Source of the DNA: Enterococcus avium ATCC 14025
GTDB lineage: Bacteria; Bacillota; Bacilli; Lactobacillales; Enterococcaceae
Direction: 5' to 3'
Length of the DNA stretch: 64,000 nucleotides
Assembly (NCBI RefSeq): GCF_000406965.1
Contig: NZ_KE136357.1
Location: 550,244-614,243 of the forward strand
This document shows positions 25,107-33,615 of the stretch, piece by piece. The notes below the pieces were generated by a model that worked only from the letters and a program-made list of their open reading frames with translations, was not told the origin of the DNA and did no database searches. Each line of letters opens with the position of its first letter. Position 1 is the first letter of the stretch. Made by a program: the position numbers and the translations under genes.

Positions 25107-25964
25107 CTAGCGTACCTCGATCTGACCCTTCAATACGTTTTTGGTGTTGTAATAGATATGCTTCGCTACCTCAGCGTTATTCATCGTGTACAGATGAATC
25201 CCCGCCACATCCTGTGTCGCCAAGTCAATAATCTGATCGATAGCATACGCCAAGCCAGCTTCTTTAAGAGCGATCGGATCATGCTCGTATTTTTCTAAAA
25301 TGGCTAAAAACTTGCGCGGAAGCTTAGTATTGGTAGTCTTAATCAAACGCAAGGCCTGCTTCCGATTTACAATCGGCATGATCCCCGCTAAGATCGGAAC
25401 CTTGATATCCGCCAAGTCACAGGATTCTTGAAATTGATAGAAAAGCTCATTGTCGAAAAACAGCTGGGTGATCAATTGATCGCAGCCGCCAGCAACCTTC
25501 CGCCTCAGATTTTTAACATCCTCAATGCGATTTTGCGACTCTGGATGCGTCTCAGGATAACAAGCGCCGCTGATATGAAAATGCGGTGCCTGCTGCTTCA
25601 CGTAGTCAATCAAATCGCTGGCATAAGTAAAATCCTGTTTAGGCGGCAGCTCTGGAATGATATCCCCTCGCAACGCCAATATCTGATGAATGCCGATTTG
25701 ATCTAATCGCGTTACTAGTCGCTGAACCTGCGCTTGATCCAAGTAAGCCGCGGGCAAATGCGCGATCGTTGGTACCTGAAGCTCCGTATGGATATAATCG
25801 GCTACCCTCAACGTCGTCTCTTCGATGGTTTGACGATTGTTGCTGCAGGTCACACTGATAAAATCAGGCGCTAATTGCTGCAGCTCCTCCAATGTTGTTA
25901 TGAGCTTCTCCGTTCCAACCTGTGTATTCGGCGGAAACACCTCAAATGATAGCGTGCTGGACAT
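25107..25964 (-). CDS. metF: 5,10-methylenetetrahydrofolate reductase
   Basis: The 285-residue flavoprotein has the family features SFEVFPP at the N-terminus, SVTCSNNRQT, the LALRGDIIP loop, GACYPETHPES and GGCDQLITQLFFD, ending in GIHLYTMN. It reduces methylene-THF to methyl-THF, the methyl donor for homocysteine. I use the ATG at 25962-25964 (AAGGGAAG about eight bases upstream) rather than the GTG nine bases earlier. It diverges from the LysR gene at 26129; the palindrome between them may control both. No methionine synthase gene is in view. Confidence 0.93.
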   Translation of the reverse strand: MSSTLSFEVFPPNTQVGTEKLITTLEELQQLAPDFISVTCSNNRQTIEETTLRVADYIHTELQVPTIAHLPAAYLDQAQVQRLVTRLDQIGIHQILALRGDIIPELPPKQDFTYASDLIDYVKQQAPHFHISGACYPETHPESQNRIEDVKNLRRKVAGGCDQLITQLFFDNELFYQFQESCDLADIKVPILAGIMPIVNRKQALRLIKTTNTKLPRKFLAILEKYEHDPIALKEAGLAYAIDQIIDLATQDVAGIHLYTMNNAEVAKHIYYNTKNVLKGQIEVR

Positions 25965-26073
25965 TGGCTGCACTTCCCTTCTATCAGAATTTGTCTAAAT
26001 TCCTTCGTTTGTTGTGATACGTTACACAATACCACGCTTTTTTCGCCTTGAATAACTGATAAAAGTAATAACT

Positions 26074-26096
26074 GGTTATAGCTAATAACTATAACC
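26074..26096. promoter_or_regulatory. Candidate LysR operator between metF and lysR
   Basis: GGTTATAG, spacer CTAATAA, CTATAACC: a perfect 8-bp dyad in the divergent promoter region, preceded by related ATAACTGATA and ATAACTGGTTAT half-sites. Position and symmetry fit a LysR-type site. Confidence 0.55.
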
Positions 26097-26128
26097 TCCG
26101 TTATAATTATAGAAAAAGAGGTGAAGTG

Positions 26129-27052
26129 ATGCGTTTACAACAATTGATCTATTTCGAAAAAATTATTGAAAAAGGCTCAATAAATGAGGCTGCAAAATCT
26201 CTGTATCTGACTCAGCCCAGTCTTTCCAATGCGTTGAAGGAGCTCGAGAATGAAATGAAGGTACAGCTGCTAGTTCGCAACAAGCAAGGGATCATCCCTA
26301 CCGCTGAAGGTCGTGAATTTCTGATCTATGTTCGGCAAATATTGGATCAGGTCAATCTGCTGGAGGAGAAATTTAAGAATGAGCCGCTGCGACGCCAGAA
26401 TTTTTCAGTATCCGCTCAGCATTATGCCTTTGTGGTCCATGCTTTTGTGGAGCTACTGCGCACCGTCAATGCCGAGGAATATAATTTCACCCTGCGCGAG
26501 ACCGAAACAGAAAATATTTTCGATGATCTCGCCAGCTTTAAAAGCGAACTAGGTATTCTTTATTTGAATTCCTTTAACCGTCAAGTCATGACCAAGCTGT
26601 TCAAAGAAAAAGGCTTAGAGTTCACACCGCTTTTCAATGCCAAGCCGCATGTCTTTGTCAGCCGCACCAATCCCTTAGTCGCTAAAAAATCGCTGAAATT
26701 AGCAGATCTCGAGGACTATCCCTATTTATCCTACGAGCAAGGAGAAAACAATTCCTTCTATTTTTCCGAAGAAATTCTAAGCACCTGGGATCGAAAAAAG
26801 AACATCAAAATCAGCGACCGCGCAACAATCTTTAACCTGATGGTAGGCTTAAACGGCTATACGATCAGTTCAGGAATCATCAGCAGCGAACTAAACGATG
26901 ATAAGATTGTCGCGATTCCTCTAGAGTATGAGGATGTCATCACCCTCGGCTGGATCAAACAGCAGCAGCTTGAGCTCAGTCCCTTAGCTCAGTCCTATCT
27001 AGAGCTGTTAAAAGAACACATTCGCGGCTATGGGTTTGATATTATTGAATAA
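26129..27052 (+). CDS. LysR-family regulator divergent from metF
   Basis: The 307-residue protein has a typical LysR DNA-binding domain (IYFEKIIEKGSINEAAKSLYLTQPSLSNALKELENEM) and an effector domain. It is clearly related to the other LysR protein of this window. The start is the ATG at 26129, five bases after AGAGGTG; the in-frame GTG three bases earlier is too close to that site. It probably controls metF through the intervening palindrome, using a sulfur or methionine-pathway metabolite (inference). Confidence 0.85.
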   Translation: MRLQQLIYFEKIIEKGSINEAAKSLYLTQPSLSNALKELENEMKVQLLVRNKQGIIPTAEGREFLIYVRQILDQVNLLEEKFKNEPLRRQNFSVSAQHYAFVVHAFVELLRTVNAEEYNFTLRETETENIFDDLASFKSELGILYLNSFNRQVMTKLFKEKGLEFTPLFNAKPHVFVSRTNPLVAKKSLKLADLEDYPYLSYEQGENNSFYFSEEILSTWDRKKNIKISDRATIFNLMVGLNGYTISSGIISSELNDDKIVAIPLEYEDVITLGWIKQQQLELSPLAQSYLELLKEHIRGYGFDIIE

Positions 27053-27057
27053 AAAAG

Positions 27058-27095
27058 GAGTCAAAAGCTTCTCTTTGATGAGATAGCTTTGACTC
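27058..27095 (-). terminator. Bidirectional terminator between lysR and the PAP2 gene
   Basis: GAGTCAAAAGCT pairs with AGCTTTGACTC around a 15-base loop with one unpaired A; on the minus strand it is followed by CTTTTTTATT. It ends the PAP2 gene transcript and probably also the lysR transcript. Confidence 0.75.
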
Positions 27096-27116
27096 TCTTG
27101 ATTTAATTCAGAATAA

Positions 27117-27701
27117 TCAACTATAAACAAGCAGTCCCCACTGCAAAATCAGCGTAATCCCCGCACCGAATAGCCAGCCGCCTACTACATCAGACAAATA
27201 ATGAATCCCTAAATACACCCGAGAAAAACCAATCATTCCAGCAATCACTAGACAGATGATTACCAATAATGGTAGGAATTGCGGATAGACTTCCCCACCA
27301 CCAAGCGCGATACAGCAATAAAGAGCACTGGAACAGGTCGCGTGAAAGCTAGGAAAACTGGCGTCGACTTCTTCGACCAACCGTTGACCCACTGGACGGG
27401 GACGCTTTATCAAACGCTTGATAATATAGGCTAAGCCCCAACTAAGAGCCAAAGATAAGCCAGCCGGTTTCAGAATTGCTGAACGAAACGGCGGGACTAA
27501 AGCCAGCGCACCGATGATAATGATCACACCTGTAGCTCGACCAAGTTTTGTAAAAAAGAGCATGATCTTAGTGATAAACGGACGCCGTAAAGCAATCACT
27601 TTGAGCGTCACCAGCTCATCGAAGCGCTGTAAACCTGACAATGAAAGAGCGATCAACAACACTACGAATACTAGCAAACAAATAATTCCACCGATTAACA
27701 T
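27117..27701 (-). CDS. PAP2-family membrane phosphatase
   Basis: The 194-residue membrane protein has the three PAP2 motifs: KRLIKRPRP (KxxxxxxRP type), FPSFHATCSSAL in place of the common PSGH, and SRVYLGIHYLSDVVGG with the catalytic His and Asp. Such proteins remove phosphate from lipid phosphates such as undecaprenyl-pyrophosphate or phosphatidic acid outside the membrane. The Phe instead of Gly in motif two is seen in some members. The ATG has GGAGGAG five bases before it. Confidence 0.85.
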   Translation of the reverse strand: MLIGGIICLLVFVVLLIALSLSGLQRFDELVTLKVIALRRPFITKIMLFFTKLGRATGVIIIIGALALVPPFRSAILKPAGLSLALSWGLAYIIKRLIKRPRPVGQRLVEEVDASFPSFHATCSSALYCCIALGGGEVYPQFLPLLVIICLVIAGMIGFSRVYLGIHYLSDVVGGWLFGAGITLILQWGLLVYS

Positions 27702-27969
27702 AGCATCTCCTCCTTCCAGATATTACTCTCAATCTCTGCAACTTAAACGATCTTTATTCTTATTATATTAAGTATAACCCAATTTATTTCCGTTGTGTTA
27801 AAGAGAAAAAAAGGACCAGCTACGTTTTGCACGCCAATTTTCCTCAGCTCCCTTACTTTTTTAATCATATCCCTCATATAAACAAAACTTATCGTTACCC
27901 AACGTTTTGACTATACTTTCCTCCACCTTTTATACTTCCGTTGCAATCAAATTTTAGGAGGATTTAATT

Positions 27970-29601
27970 ATGCTTACAGGTTTAAATTTATTAAACAACC
28001 CCTTTTTAAATAAAGGAACAGCCTTTACCAAAGAAGAACGAGCAAAATATGGTATTACTGGGATGCTGCCTAGTACCGTTCAAACATTAGAGCAACAAGC
28101 CGTTCAAGCTTACGGACAATACTTAAGCAAACCATCAGATTTGGAAAAACGCATTTTCTTAATGAACGTGTTTAACACCAACCGGACATTATTTTACAAA
28201 TTGATGGGCCAACATTTAGTTGAATTCATGCCAATCGTTTATGATCCAGTTGTGGCTGATTCAATCGAACAATACAACGAAATTTTCGTTGAACCACAAG
28301 ATGCGGCTTTCTTATCCATTGATGATCCAGAAAGTATCAAAGACAGCTTGAAAAACGCCGCTGACGGCCGTGACATTCGTTTGATCGTTGCGACTGACGC
28401 AGAAGGAATTCTAGGCATGGGCGACTGGGGTGTCAACGGTGTGGATATCGCCATCGGTAAATTAATGGTTTACACTGCTGCAGCTGGAATCAACCCTGCA
28501 CAAGTTTTACCTGTTTCCATCGATGCTGGTACGAACAACGAAGAATTGTTGAATAACCCACTTTACTTGGGAAACCGTCATGAACGTGTGACTGGCGACA
28601 CTTACTACGATTTCATTGATCAATTCGTTGAAGCAGCGACAGATCTTTTCCCTGAATTACTATTACACTGGGAAGACTTCGGCCGTGGCAATGCCGCAAA
28701 CATTTTAGAAAAATATCAAGATAAAATCACGACCTTCAATGATGATATCCAAGGAACCGGAATCGTTGTTCTTGCTGGTGTATTAGGCGGATTGAACATT
28801 TCTGGTGAAGCCTTGAAAGATCAAACCATCCTGACATTCGGTGCTGGGACTGCCGGCGTTGGTATTGCCAACATTTTATTAAAAGAAATGGTTCGTCAAG
28901 GAACACCTGAAGAAGAAGCACGCAAACACTTCTACCAAGTCGACAAACAAGGTTTGTTGTTTGAAGATACAGAAGGCTTAACACCTGGTCAAATTCCATT
29001 TGCAAGAAAACGTGCTGAATTTACTAACAGCGAAGAATTAACAAACTTAGAAGCCGTTGTAAAAGAAATTCATCCAACAATCATGATCGGCACTTCTACA
29101 CAACCAGGTGCTTTCAGCGAAACCATCGTCAAGGAAATGGCGGCACACACTGCTCGTCCAATCATTATGCCGTTATCAAATCCAACAAAATTGGCAGAAG
29201 CTACAGCGAAAGATTTGATCGAATGGACTAACGGAAAAGCTTTGATCGGTACAGGTATCCCTGCTGCTGATGTGGAATACAAAGGCGTGACTTACCAAAT
29301 CGGCCAAGCCAACAATGCCCTAATGTACCCAGGACTTGGTTTAGGCTTGATCGCTTCGACTTCAACTCGCGTAAATGATGAAATAATTTCTCAAGCAAGT
29401 CGCGCGTTAGGCGGAATCGTGGATGTGACAAAACCAGGTGCGTCTATCTTGCCTCCTGTTGCTAAATTGACGGAATTCTCTCAAATCATCGCTGAAACGG
29501 TAGTGAAATCAGTCGTTGATCAAAAATTGAACCGCGAAGAAATCACAGATGTCAAAGCAGCGGTTGAAGCAGCTAAATGGGTCCCTGAATACACAGACTA
29601 A
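27970..29601 (+). CDS. mleS: Malolactic enzyme
   Basis: The 543-residue protein belongs to the malic enzyme family: [17 protein letters not shown], the NAD-site stretch [17 protein letters not shown], and [15 protein letters not shown] for the metal site. The close match to lactococcal and oenococcal malolactic enzymes, and the 2-hydroxycarboxylate carrier gene that follows, point to conversion of L-malate directly to L-lactate and CO2, which raises pH and builds proton motive force. AGGAGG lies eight bases upstream of the ATG. A hairpin with a T run separates it from mleP, so mleP may be made at a lower level. Confidence 0.93.
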   Translation: MLTGLNLLNNPFLNKGTAFTKEERAKYGITGMLPSTVQTLEQQAVQAYGQYLSKPSDLEKRIFLMNVFNTNRTLFYKLMGQHLVEFMPIVYDPVVADSIEQYNEIFVEPQDAAFLSIDDPESIKDSLKNAADGRDIRLIVATDAEGILGMGDWGVNGVDIAIGKLMVYTAAAGINPAQVLPVSIDAGTNNEELLNNPLYLGNRHERVTGDTYYDFIDQFVEAATDLFPELLLHWEDFGRGNAANILEKYQDKITTFNDDIQGTGIVVLAGVLGGLNISGEALKDQTILTFGAGTAGVGIANILLKEMVRQGTPEEEARKHFYQVDKQGLLFEDTEGLTPGQIPFARKRAEFTNSEELTNLEAVVKEIHPTIMIGTSTQPGAFSETIVKEMAAHTARPIIMPLSNPTKLAEATAKDLIEWTNGKALIGTGIPAADVEYKGVTYQIGQANNALMYPGLGLGLIASTSTRVNDEIISQASRALGGIVDVTKPGASILPPVAKLTEFSQIIAETVVKSVVDQKLNREEITDVKAAVEAAKWVPEYTD

Positions 29602-29642
29602 TTCCTCGATTTCCACTAACTAAAAACCACTCTCTAAAATGA

Positions 29643-29675
29643 GGGAGTAGATGCAATGCTACTCCCCATTTTTAT
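29643..29675 (+). terminator. Intercistronic hairpin between mleS and mleP
   Basis: GGGAGTAG, loop ATGCAATG, CTACTCCC, then CATTTTTAT. A partial terminator here would lower mleP relative to mleS. Confidence 0.65.
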
Positions 29676-29715
29676 GGATTCAACAATGCTTTACTAAAGA
29701 AAGGATCTTTTAAAA

Positions 29716-31038
29716 ATGGCACAAAAAGAATCAACAACTGCGATGCCAGTTGAAGAAAAAAAGACCAGCTTCTGGTCAACCAAAATCACTGGTGTTAGCC
29801 TTCCAATTTATTTGATCATGGTCGTTGTCCTGATCGTAGCGATGGCTTTAGGCAAATTGCCTACAAATATGATTGGACCAATCGCTATTCTAGTAATTTT
29901 TGGGAATTTATTTCATTTTATCGGCAATAAAATTCCGATCGTCAAAAGCTATTTAGGCGGCGGCTCAGTCTTTGCGATCTTCGCTTCTGCAGCAATCGCA
30001 ACCTTTGGTATCTTACCTGCTGAAGTCGTAAAATCAACGCAAAACTTTGTCAGCAATATGGGCTTTTTAGACTTTTATATCGCGGCTTTAATTACCGGTA
30101 GTATTCTTGGAATGAATCGTAAGTTATTAATGAAAGCCTCTGTTCGTTTTATTCCCGTAGCACTTATTTCTATGGTCGTTTCTTTCTTCGCTGTCGGATT
30201 GGTTGGTATGCTGATCGGTAACGGCTTTGCGAATTCTGTTTTATATATCTCGTTGCCTGCGATGGCTGGTGGTGTCGGTGCTGGCGCTGTTCCTTTATCA
30301 ACGATTTATGCTCACGTTTTAGGAACGGATGCGTCCTCAATTATTTCTCGTTTGATCCCGGCAACTGCCATGACAAATGTTTTAGCAATTATTGGTGCTG
30401 CGTTAGTTGCTCGTGCGGGACAATCATTGCCAAAATTAAATGGTAATGGGAAGCTGATGGAAAAAGGCGATCTTGGCGATGGCAAACCTCGTGAAGTTAA
30501 ACCTGATATTGCTCAACTAGGTGTTGGGCTGATGGTGGCATTGACCTTCTACATTTTAGGTCAAATCTGTAACTTCTTTGTTCCAAAGATCCATGCCTAT
30601 GCCTTCATGATCATCATCGTAGTTATTTGTAAAATTACCAATATCTTGCCAGAATATTATGAAGATGCCGCAATCATGTTTAACAACTTGATTGTTAAAA
30701 ACCTGACTGCTGCTGTACTAGCTGGTATCGGTATTGCGTTATTGAACTTGAACGTTCTAGCTTCCGCATTAACGTGGCAATTTGTTGTCCTATGCTTGAC
30801 AAGTGTTATTGTTATTTCTGTCGTTTCTGGTTTCGTTGGTCGTCTATTCGGATTATACCCAGTCGAATCAACGATTACTGCCGGTCTATGCAATAACTCA
30901 ATGGGCGGAACCGGTAACGTAGCTGTTTTATCTGCTGCTAACCGCATGGAATTAATCGCCTTTGCCCAAATGGGAAATCGTTTAGGCGGAGCGATCGTGT
31001 TAATTATCTCAGGATTTTTAATGCAGCTGTTTTCATAA
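29716..31038 (+). CDS. mleP: Malate/lactate 2-hydroxycarboxylate transporter (2HCT family)
   Basis: The 440-residue membrane protein has the two GGxG re-entrant-loop motifs of 2HCT carriers: MAGGVGAGAVPLS and NSMGGTGNVAVLSAA. The family comprises CitP and MleP precursor/product exchangers. Next to mleS it most likely exchanges malate for lactate, though a citrate role cannot be excluded from sequence. An AAAGGA site lies upstream of the ATG, and a strong terminator follows. Confidence 0.9.
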   Translation: MAQKESTTAMPVEEKKTSFWSTKITGVSLPIYLIMVVVLIVAMALGKLPTNMIGPIAILVIFGNLFHFIGNKIPIVKSYLGGGSVFAIFASAAIATFGILPAEVVKSTQNFVSNMGFLDFYIAALITGSILGMNRKLLMKASVRFIPVALISMVVSFFAVGLVGMLIGNGFANSVLYISLPAMAGGVGAGAVPLSTIYAHVLGTDASSIISRLIPATAMTNVLAIIGAALVARAGQSLPKLNGNGKLMEKGDLGDGKPREVKPDIAQLGVGLMVALTFYILGQICNFFVPKIHAYAFMIIIVVICKITNILPEYYEDAAIMFNNLIVKNLTAAVLAGIGIALLNLNVLASALTWQFVVLCLTSVIVISVVSGFVGRLFGLYPVESTITAGLCNNSMGGTGNVAVLSAANRMELIAFAQMGNRLGGAIVLIISGFLMQLFS

Positions 31039-31040
31039 TA

Positions 31041-31094
31041 AAAAACGAGCGAACAGCTTTCTTTGGATTGAAAGCAAATGTTCGCTCGTTTTTA
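31041..31094 (+). terminator. Terminator of mleS-mleP
   Basis: AAAACGAGCGAACA pairs with TGTTCGCTCGTTTT, with an inner GCTTTC/GAAAGC stem, and is followed by TTTTTAT. Confidence 0.88.
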
Positions 31095-31130
31095 TTTTTG
31101 GTATATCGTGTCTGAAGTGCTGTGCTAATA

Positions 31131-31490
31131 TTATATTTTCCCTCGTGATTTCATTGATCCTGCAATCCCTGTTACAAAGACAACGAAGAAAATAAATATC
31201 AAAACAAAGAATGGAATAATATGAATGGCGCCATTTTCAAAACACATTAATAGATAAATCAACGATGGCAGCGCAAAGAAATAATTGGCTGCTCTTCTAT
31301 TCAGATTGATAAACCTATCGTAGATCAAAACACAAAATGGTGCGACAGCGCAGATCATTATTTTAAACATCCAGGCTTCGGTTACTTTGAAGGAAAAAAC
31401 ACTTATTAGAATAACCAACAATATCAGTAATACACCAACAATCTTCTGTTTGTTCAAAAAGACACCCTCTTTTCCATGAACCAGATTCAT
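31131..31490 (-). CDS. Hypothetical membrane protein (119 aa)
   Basis: I do not recognise the family. The protein has four hydrophobic segments (about residues 16-35, 39-56, 68-83 and 89-108) and a basic tail, so it sits in the cytoplasmic membrane. The ATG gives no clear ribosome binding site; a TTG 11 codons later (31455-31457) has GAGGGTG five bases upstream and may be the true start. It stands alone between the mleP terminator and the surface-protein group. Confidence 0.6.
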   Translation of the reverse strand: MNLVHGKEGVFLNKQKIVGVLLILLVILISVFSFKVTEAWMFKIMICAVAPFCVLIYDRFINLNRRAANYFFALPSLIYLLMCFENGAIHIIPFFVLIFIFFVVFVTGIAGSMKSRGKI

Positions 31491-31637
31491 TTCAACCCAA
31501 ACGATCTAATAAACAAATAATTATATTATGTAAACTTTTGTTTCTTGCTCTTTTATTCCACTACTATAGCATTGATATTCAAACATTTGAACAAAAAAAA
31601 GGAGAATGCTTTCCAATTCTCCTCGTTTTTCTTGTTT

Positions 31638-31877
31638 CTACCATCTTCCTCGTTTTAATCGAGCCTTGTTTACATAGCGTTTCGCATTTGCTGGAATCCG
31701 ATCTGGCGAGTCGTCCGTATCAGCTTCCCAAGGATAGAGTCCCTCTTCGTTTTTTTGGAAATTTTGCAAGTCGTCTTTTTGTGAGTCCTCGCTCCGTTCG
31801 TTCTTCTTCCGCAAACGCATAAGGAAATAAGACAGTGCGATGAGTATTAATGCGATAAAACGAATCGTCCCTACCAT
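31638..31877 (-). CDS. Small membrane-anchored protein downstream of the surface-protein locus
   Basis: The 79-residue product has one N-terminal membrane segment (about residues 4-20), then a charged cytoplasmic or external part (RKKNERSEDSQKDD, GLYPWEADTDDSPDRIPANAKR) with a basic end. The family is unknown to me. AGGAGG lies eight bases before the ATG, inside the end of the preceding gene's spacer of five bases, so the two are coupled. Confidence 0.6.
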   Translation of the reverse strand: MVGTIRFIALILIALSYFLMRLRKKNERSEDSQKDDLQNFQKNEEGLYPWEADTDDSPDRIPANAKRYVNKARLKRGRW

Positions 31878-31882
31878 GATCC

Positions 31883-33559
31883 TTACCTCCTCATTTCATG
31901 TAGTCGATAGTTAATTAATCCTGACAGGAAATGTTCAGCATCATCGATTCTCATTCTAAAACGGTCATGTCTAGCAAAAAAGCCATAGCTGATCGTATTT
32001 GGTTGTTTGAAAAATTGGGCAAATTCTGGAAACATGACGCCAGTCGTGATTTCATGCTGAACTCTTTTTCTCATGACTGAATTGATCCTGTCCTTCACAA
32101 CATTGAACTCTTTTGAGCTTTGGAATATTTGCGTTTTCAGTTCGCTACTTGATAATTTTTCAATCATTTTAGACGCTGCGACTAGCAACTCCAACATTGT
32201 GGGATAAGCCGTATCTCGTTTATCAATGAAGTTAATATTCCCAAGTGCATTGTCCAAGCCAAATTGATAATACTCTTTCTTTTCTTGATAAATCAGCAGT
32301 TCATTGGTTGCGTAACTAAGCCAATGATCATGATATTTTTGGTAGTCATCGGCGATAAATTGATTCATGAGATCCTCACAAATCTGCATGATGTTTGCTT
32401 CTTTGAAAATACCATAAGCCCGAAGCAGGGCAAAAAGGATTTCACCATCATAATAAACGATTCTAAATGTTTCCTTGATTTGTAATTGCGAATCCAACAC
32501 ATGGATGGTTCGATTGTCCTTTGTTATAAATTTATCCTTTACAGAAACAATCAATCGCCTTAAAATCGGTTGAAATTGCGAATCTCCTGTGACTTCGCTA
32601 TATTTAGCAATCGCTAAAATCGCTGTTGCTTGTGCTCCCAGCTTGTATTCTACACTGGAGCTTAACGGTTCCTTTACCAAAAGATAGCCCGAGACTTCTG
32701 AGAGTAAATGCTGGATGCCCCATTGAAGACTTTTTTCAAGTAAAGGCTTTATTTGTTGATCATTCGTGTATCCGGCAGCTTCGGCTAACGCATATAAGGA
32801 AGAAAAATGTCGGACAGAATTATAGCCTTTTATTCGTTGGTCATAACAGGGGAAATAACCATAAATAAATTGTCCTGTCTCTGTTAATTGGCGCTTTAGA
32901 TAGTCACTGCCTTTTTCAATCACTAGATCAGTCATTTGATTCAAATTTAAAACCGAAACGGACCGCACCCGATTGCCATTTCCATAATCAATCAAAGGAA
33001 AAACCTGATCATTTTCAAAGTAAAAAGCTTCGGTTTTAAATAGATACAGTGGAGCAGTTGATAACTGAGCTGTCTTCGCGTTTCTTATGCCATATTTTCT
33101 CTTCATATAGCCACGATAATTTTGATCATCAATTGAAAGTTCCGGTAGATTTCGCCCGACCTTGTGCTCTTTGCTAGGCTTTAAGATCGCATTTCCCACC
33201 AGTTCTTCCATTAAAAAGCTCTGCTTCTTTCTTCCATTTACCCGAAAATTGAAATCGCCGTAGTTGTTCCTTTTGACACTGCCAATCAATTCCTGAAGTT
33301 CTTGGAAAGTAATCTTCTTTTCCTCTGTTACAACATCTAGTCGAAAATACGGGGCTTGTTCAAGGTTCTTTCTTTTATAGTATGATAAAAAATCATTCCA
33401 AATTGTTTGATAATTATCGCCGTACAGCTCAACGACCTGACTGCGTTCTGCGAATTTACCGATACTGATAATTAAGAGAGGACTCACCTGCTTTGTCCGC
33501 ATCTTACTAAGCAGCTCTTCCACCACTTGGAATTTATTTTCAATTAATTGAATCGACAT
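31883..33559 (-). CDS. Uncharacterised 558-aa protein, C-terminal part like an alpha/alpha-toroid enzyme
   Basis: The N-terminal 200 residues match nothing I know. From about residue 240 there are repeated helical pairs with motifs such as GYNSVRHFSSLYALAEAAGYT, YDGEILFALLRAYGIF and DTAYPTMLELLVAAS, the pattern of six-hairpin glycosidases or epimerases. There is no signal peptide or membrane segment, so it acts in the cytoplasm. It lies between the LPXTG-type surface protein and the small membrane protein on the same strand, after a hairpin. A job in making or modifying a sugar for that surface protein is conceivable but unproven. Confidence 0.6.
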   Translation of the reverse strand: MSIQLIENKFQVVEELLSKMRTKQVSPLLIISIGKFAERSQVVELYGDNYQTIWNDFLSYYKRKNLEQAPYFRLDVVTEEKKITFQELQELIGSVKRNNYGDFNFRVNGRKKQSFLMEELVGNAILKPSKEHKVGRNLPELSIDDQNYRGYMKRKYGIRNAKTAQLSTAPLYLFKTEAFYFENDQVFPLIDYGNGNRVRSVSVLNLNQMTDLVIEKGSDYLKRQLTETGQFIYGYFPCYDQRIKGYNSVRHFSSLYALAEAAGYTNDQQIKPLLEKSLQWGIQHLLSEVSGYLLVKEPLSSSVEYKLGAQATAILAIAKYSEVTGDSQFQPILRRLIVSVKDKFITKDNRTIHVLDSQLQIKETFRIVYYDGEILFALLRAYGIFKEANIMQICEDLMNQFIADDYQKYHDHWLSYATNELLIYQEKKEYYQFGLDNALGNINFIDKRDTAYPTMLELLVAASKMIEKLSSSELKTQIFQSSKEFNVVKDRINSVMRKRVQHEITTGVMFPEFAQFFKQPNTISYGFFARHDRFRMRIDDAEHFLSGLINYRLHEMRR

Positions 33560-33575
33560 TTTATCACCCCATAAA

Positions 33576-33607
33576 AGATCAATGAAGGGAACATTCCCTT
33601 CATCAAT
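33576..33607 (-). terminator. Hairpin between the surface-protein gene and its downstream gene
   Basis: TGAAGGGA, loop ACAT, TCCCTTCA with imperfect extension of the stem; on the minus strand TTTTATG follows. It may be a partial terminator that reduces downstream expression. Confidence 0.55.
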
Positions 33608-33615
33608 CCCGTTTT

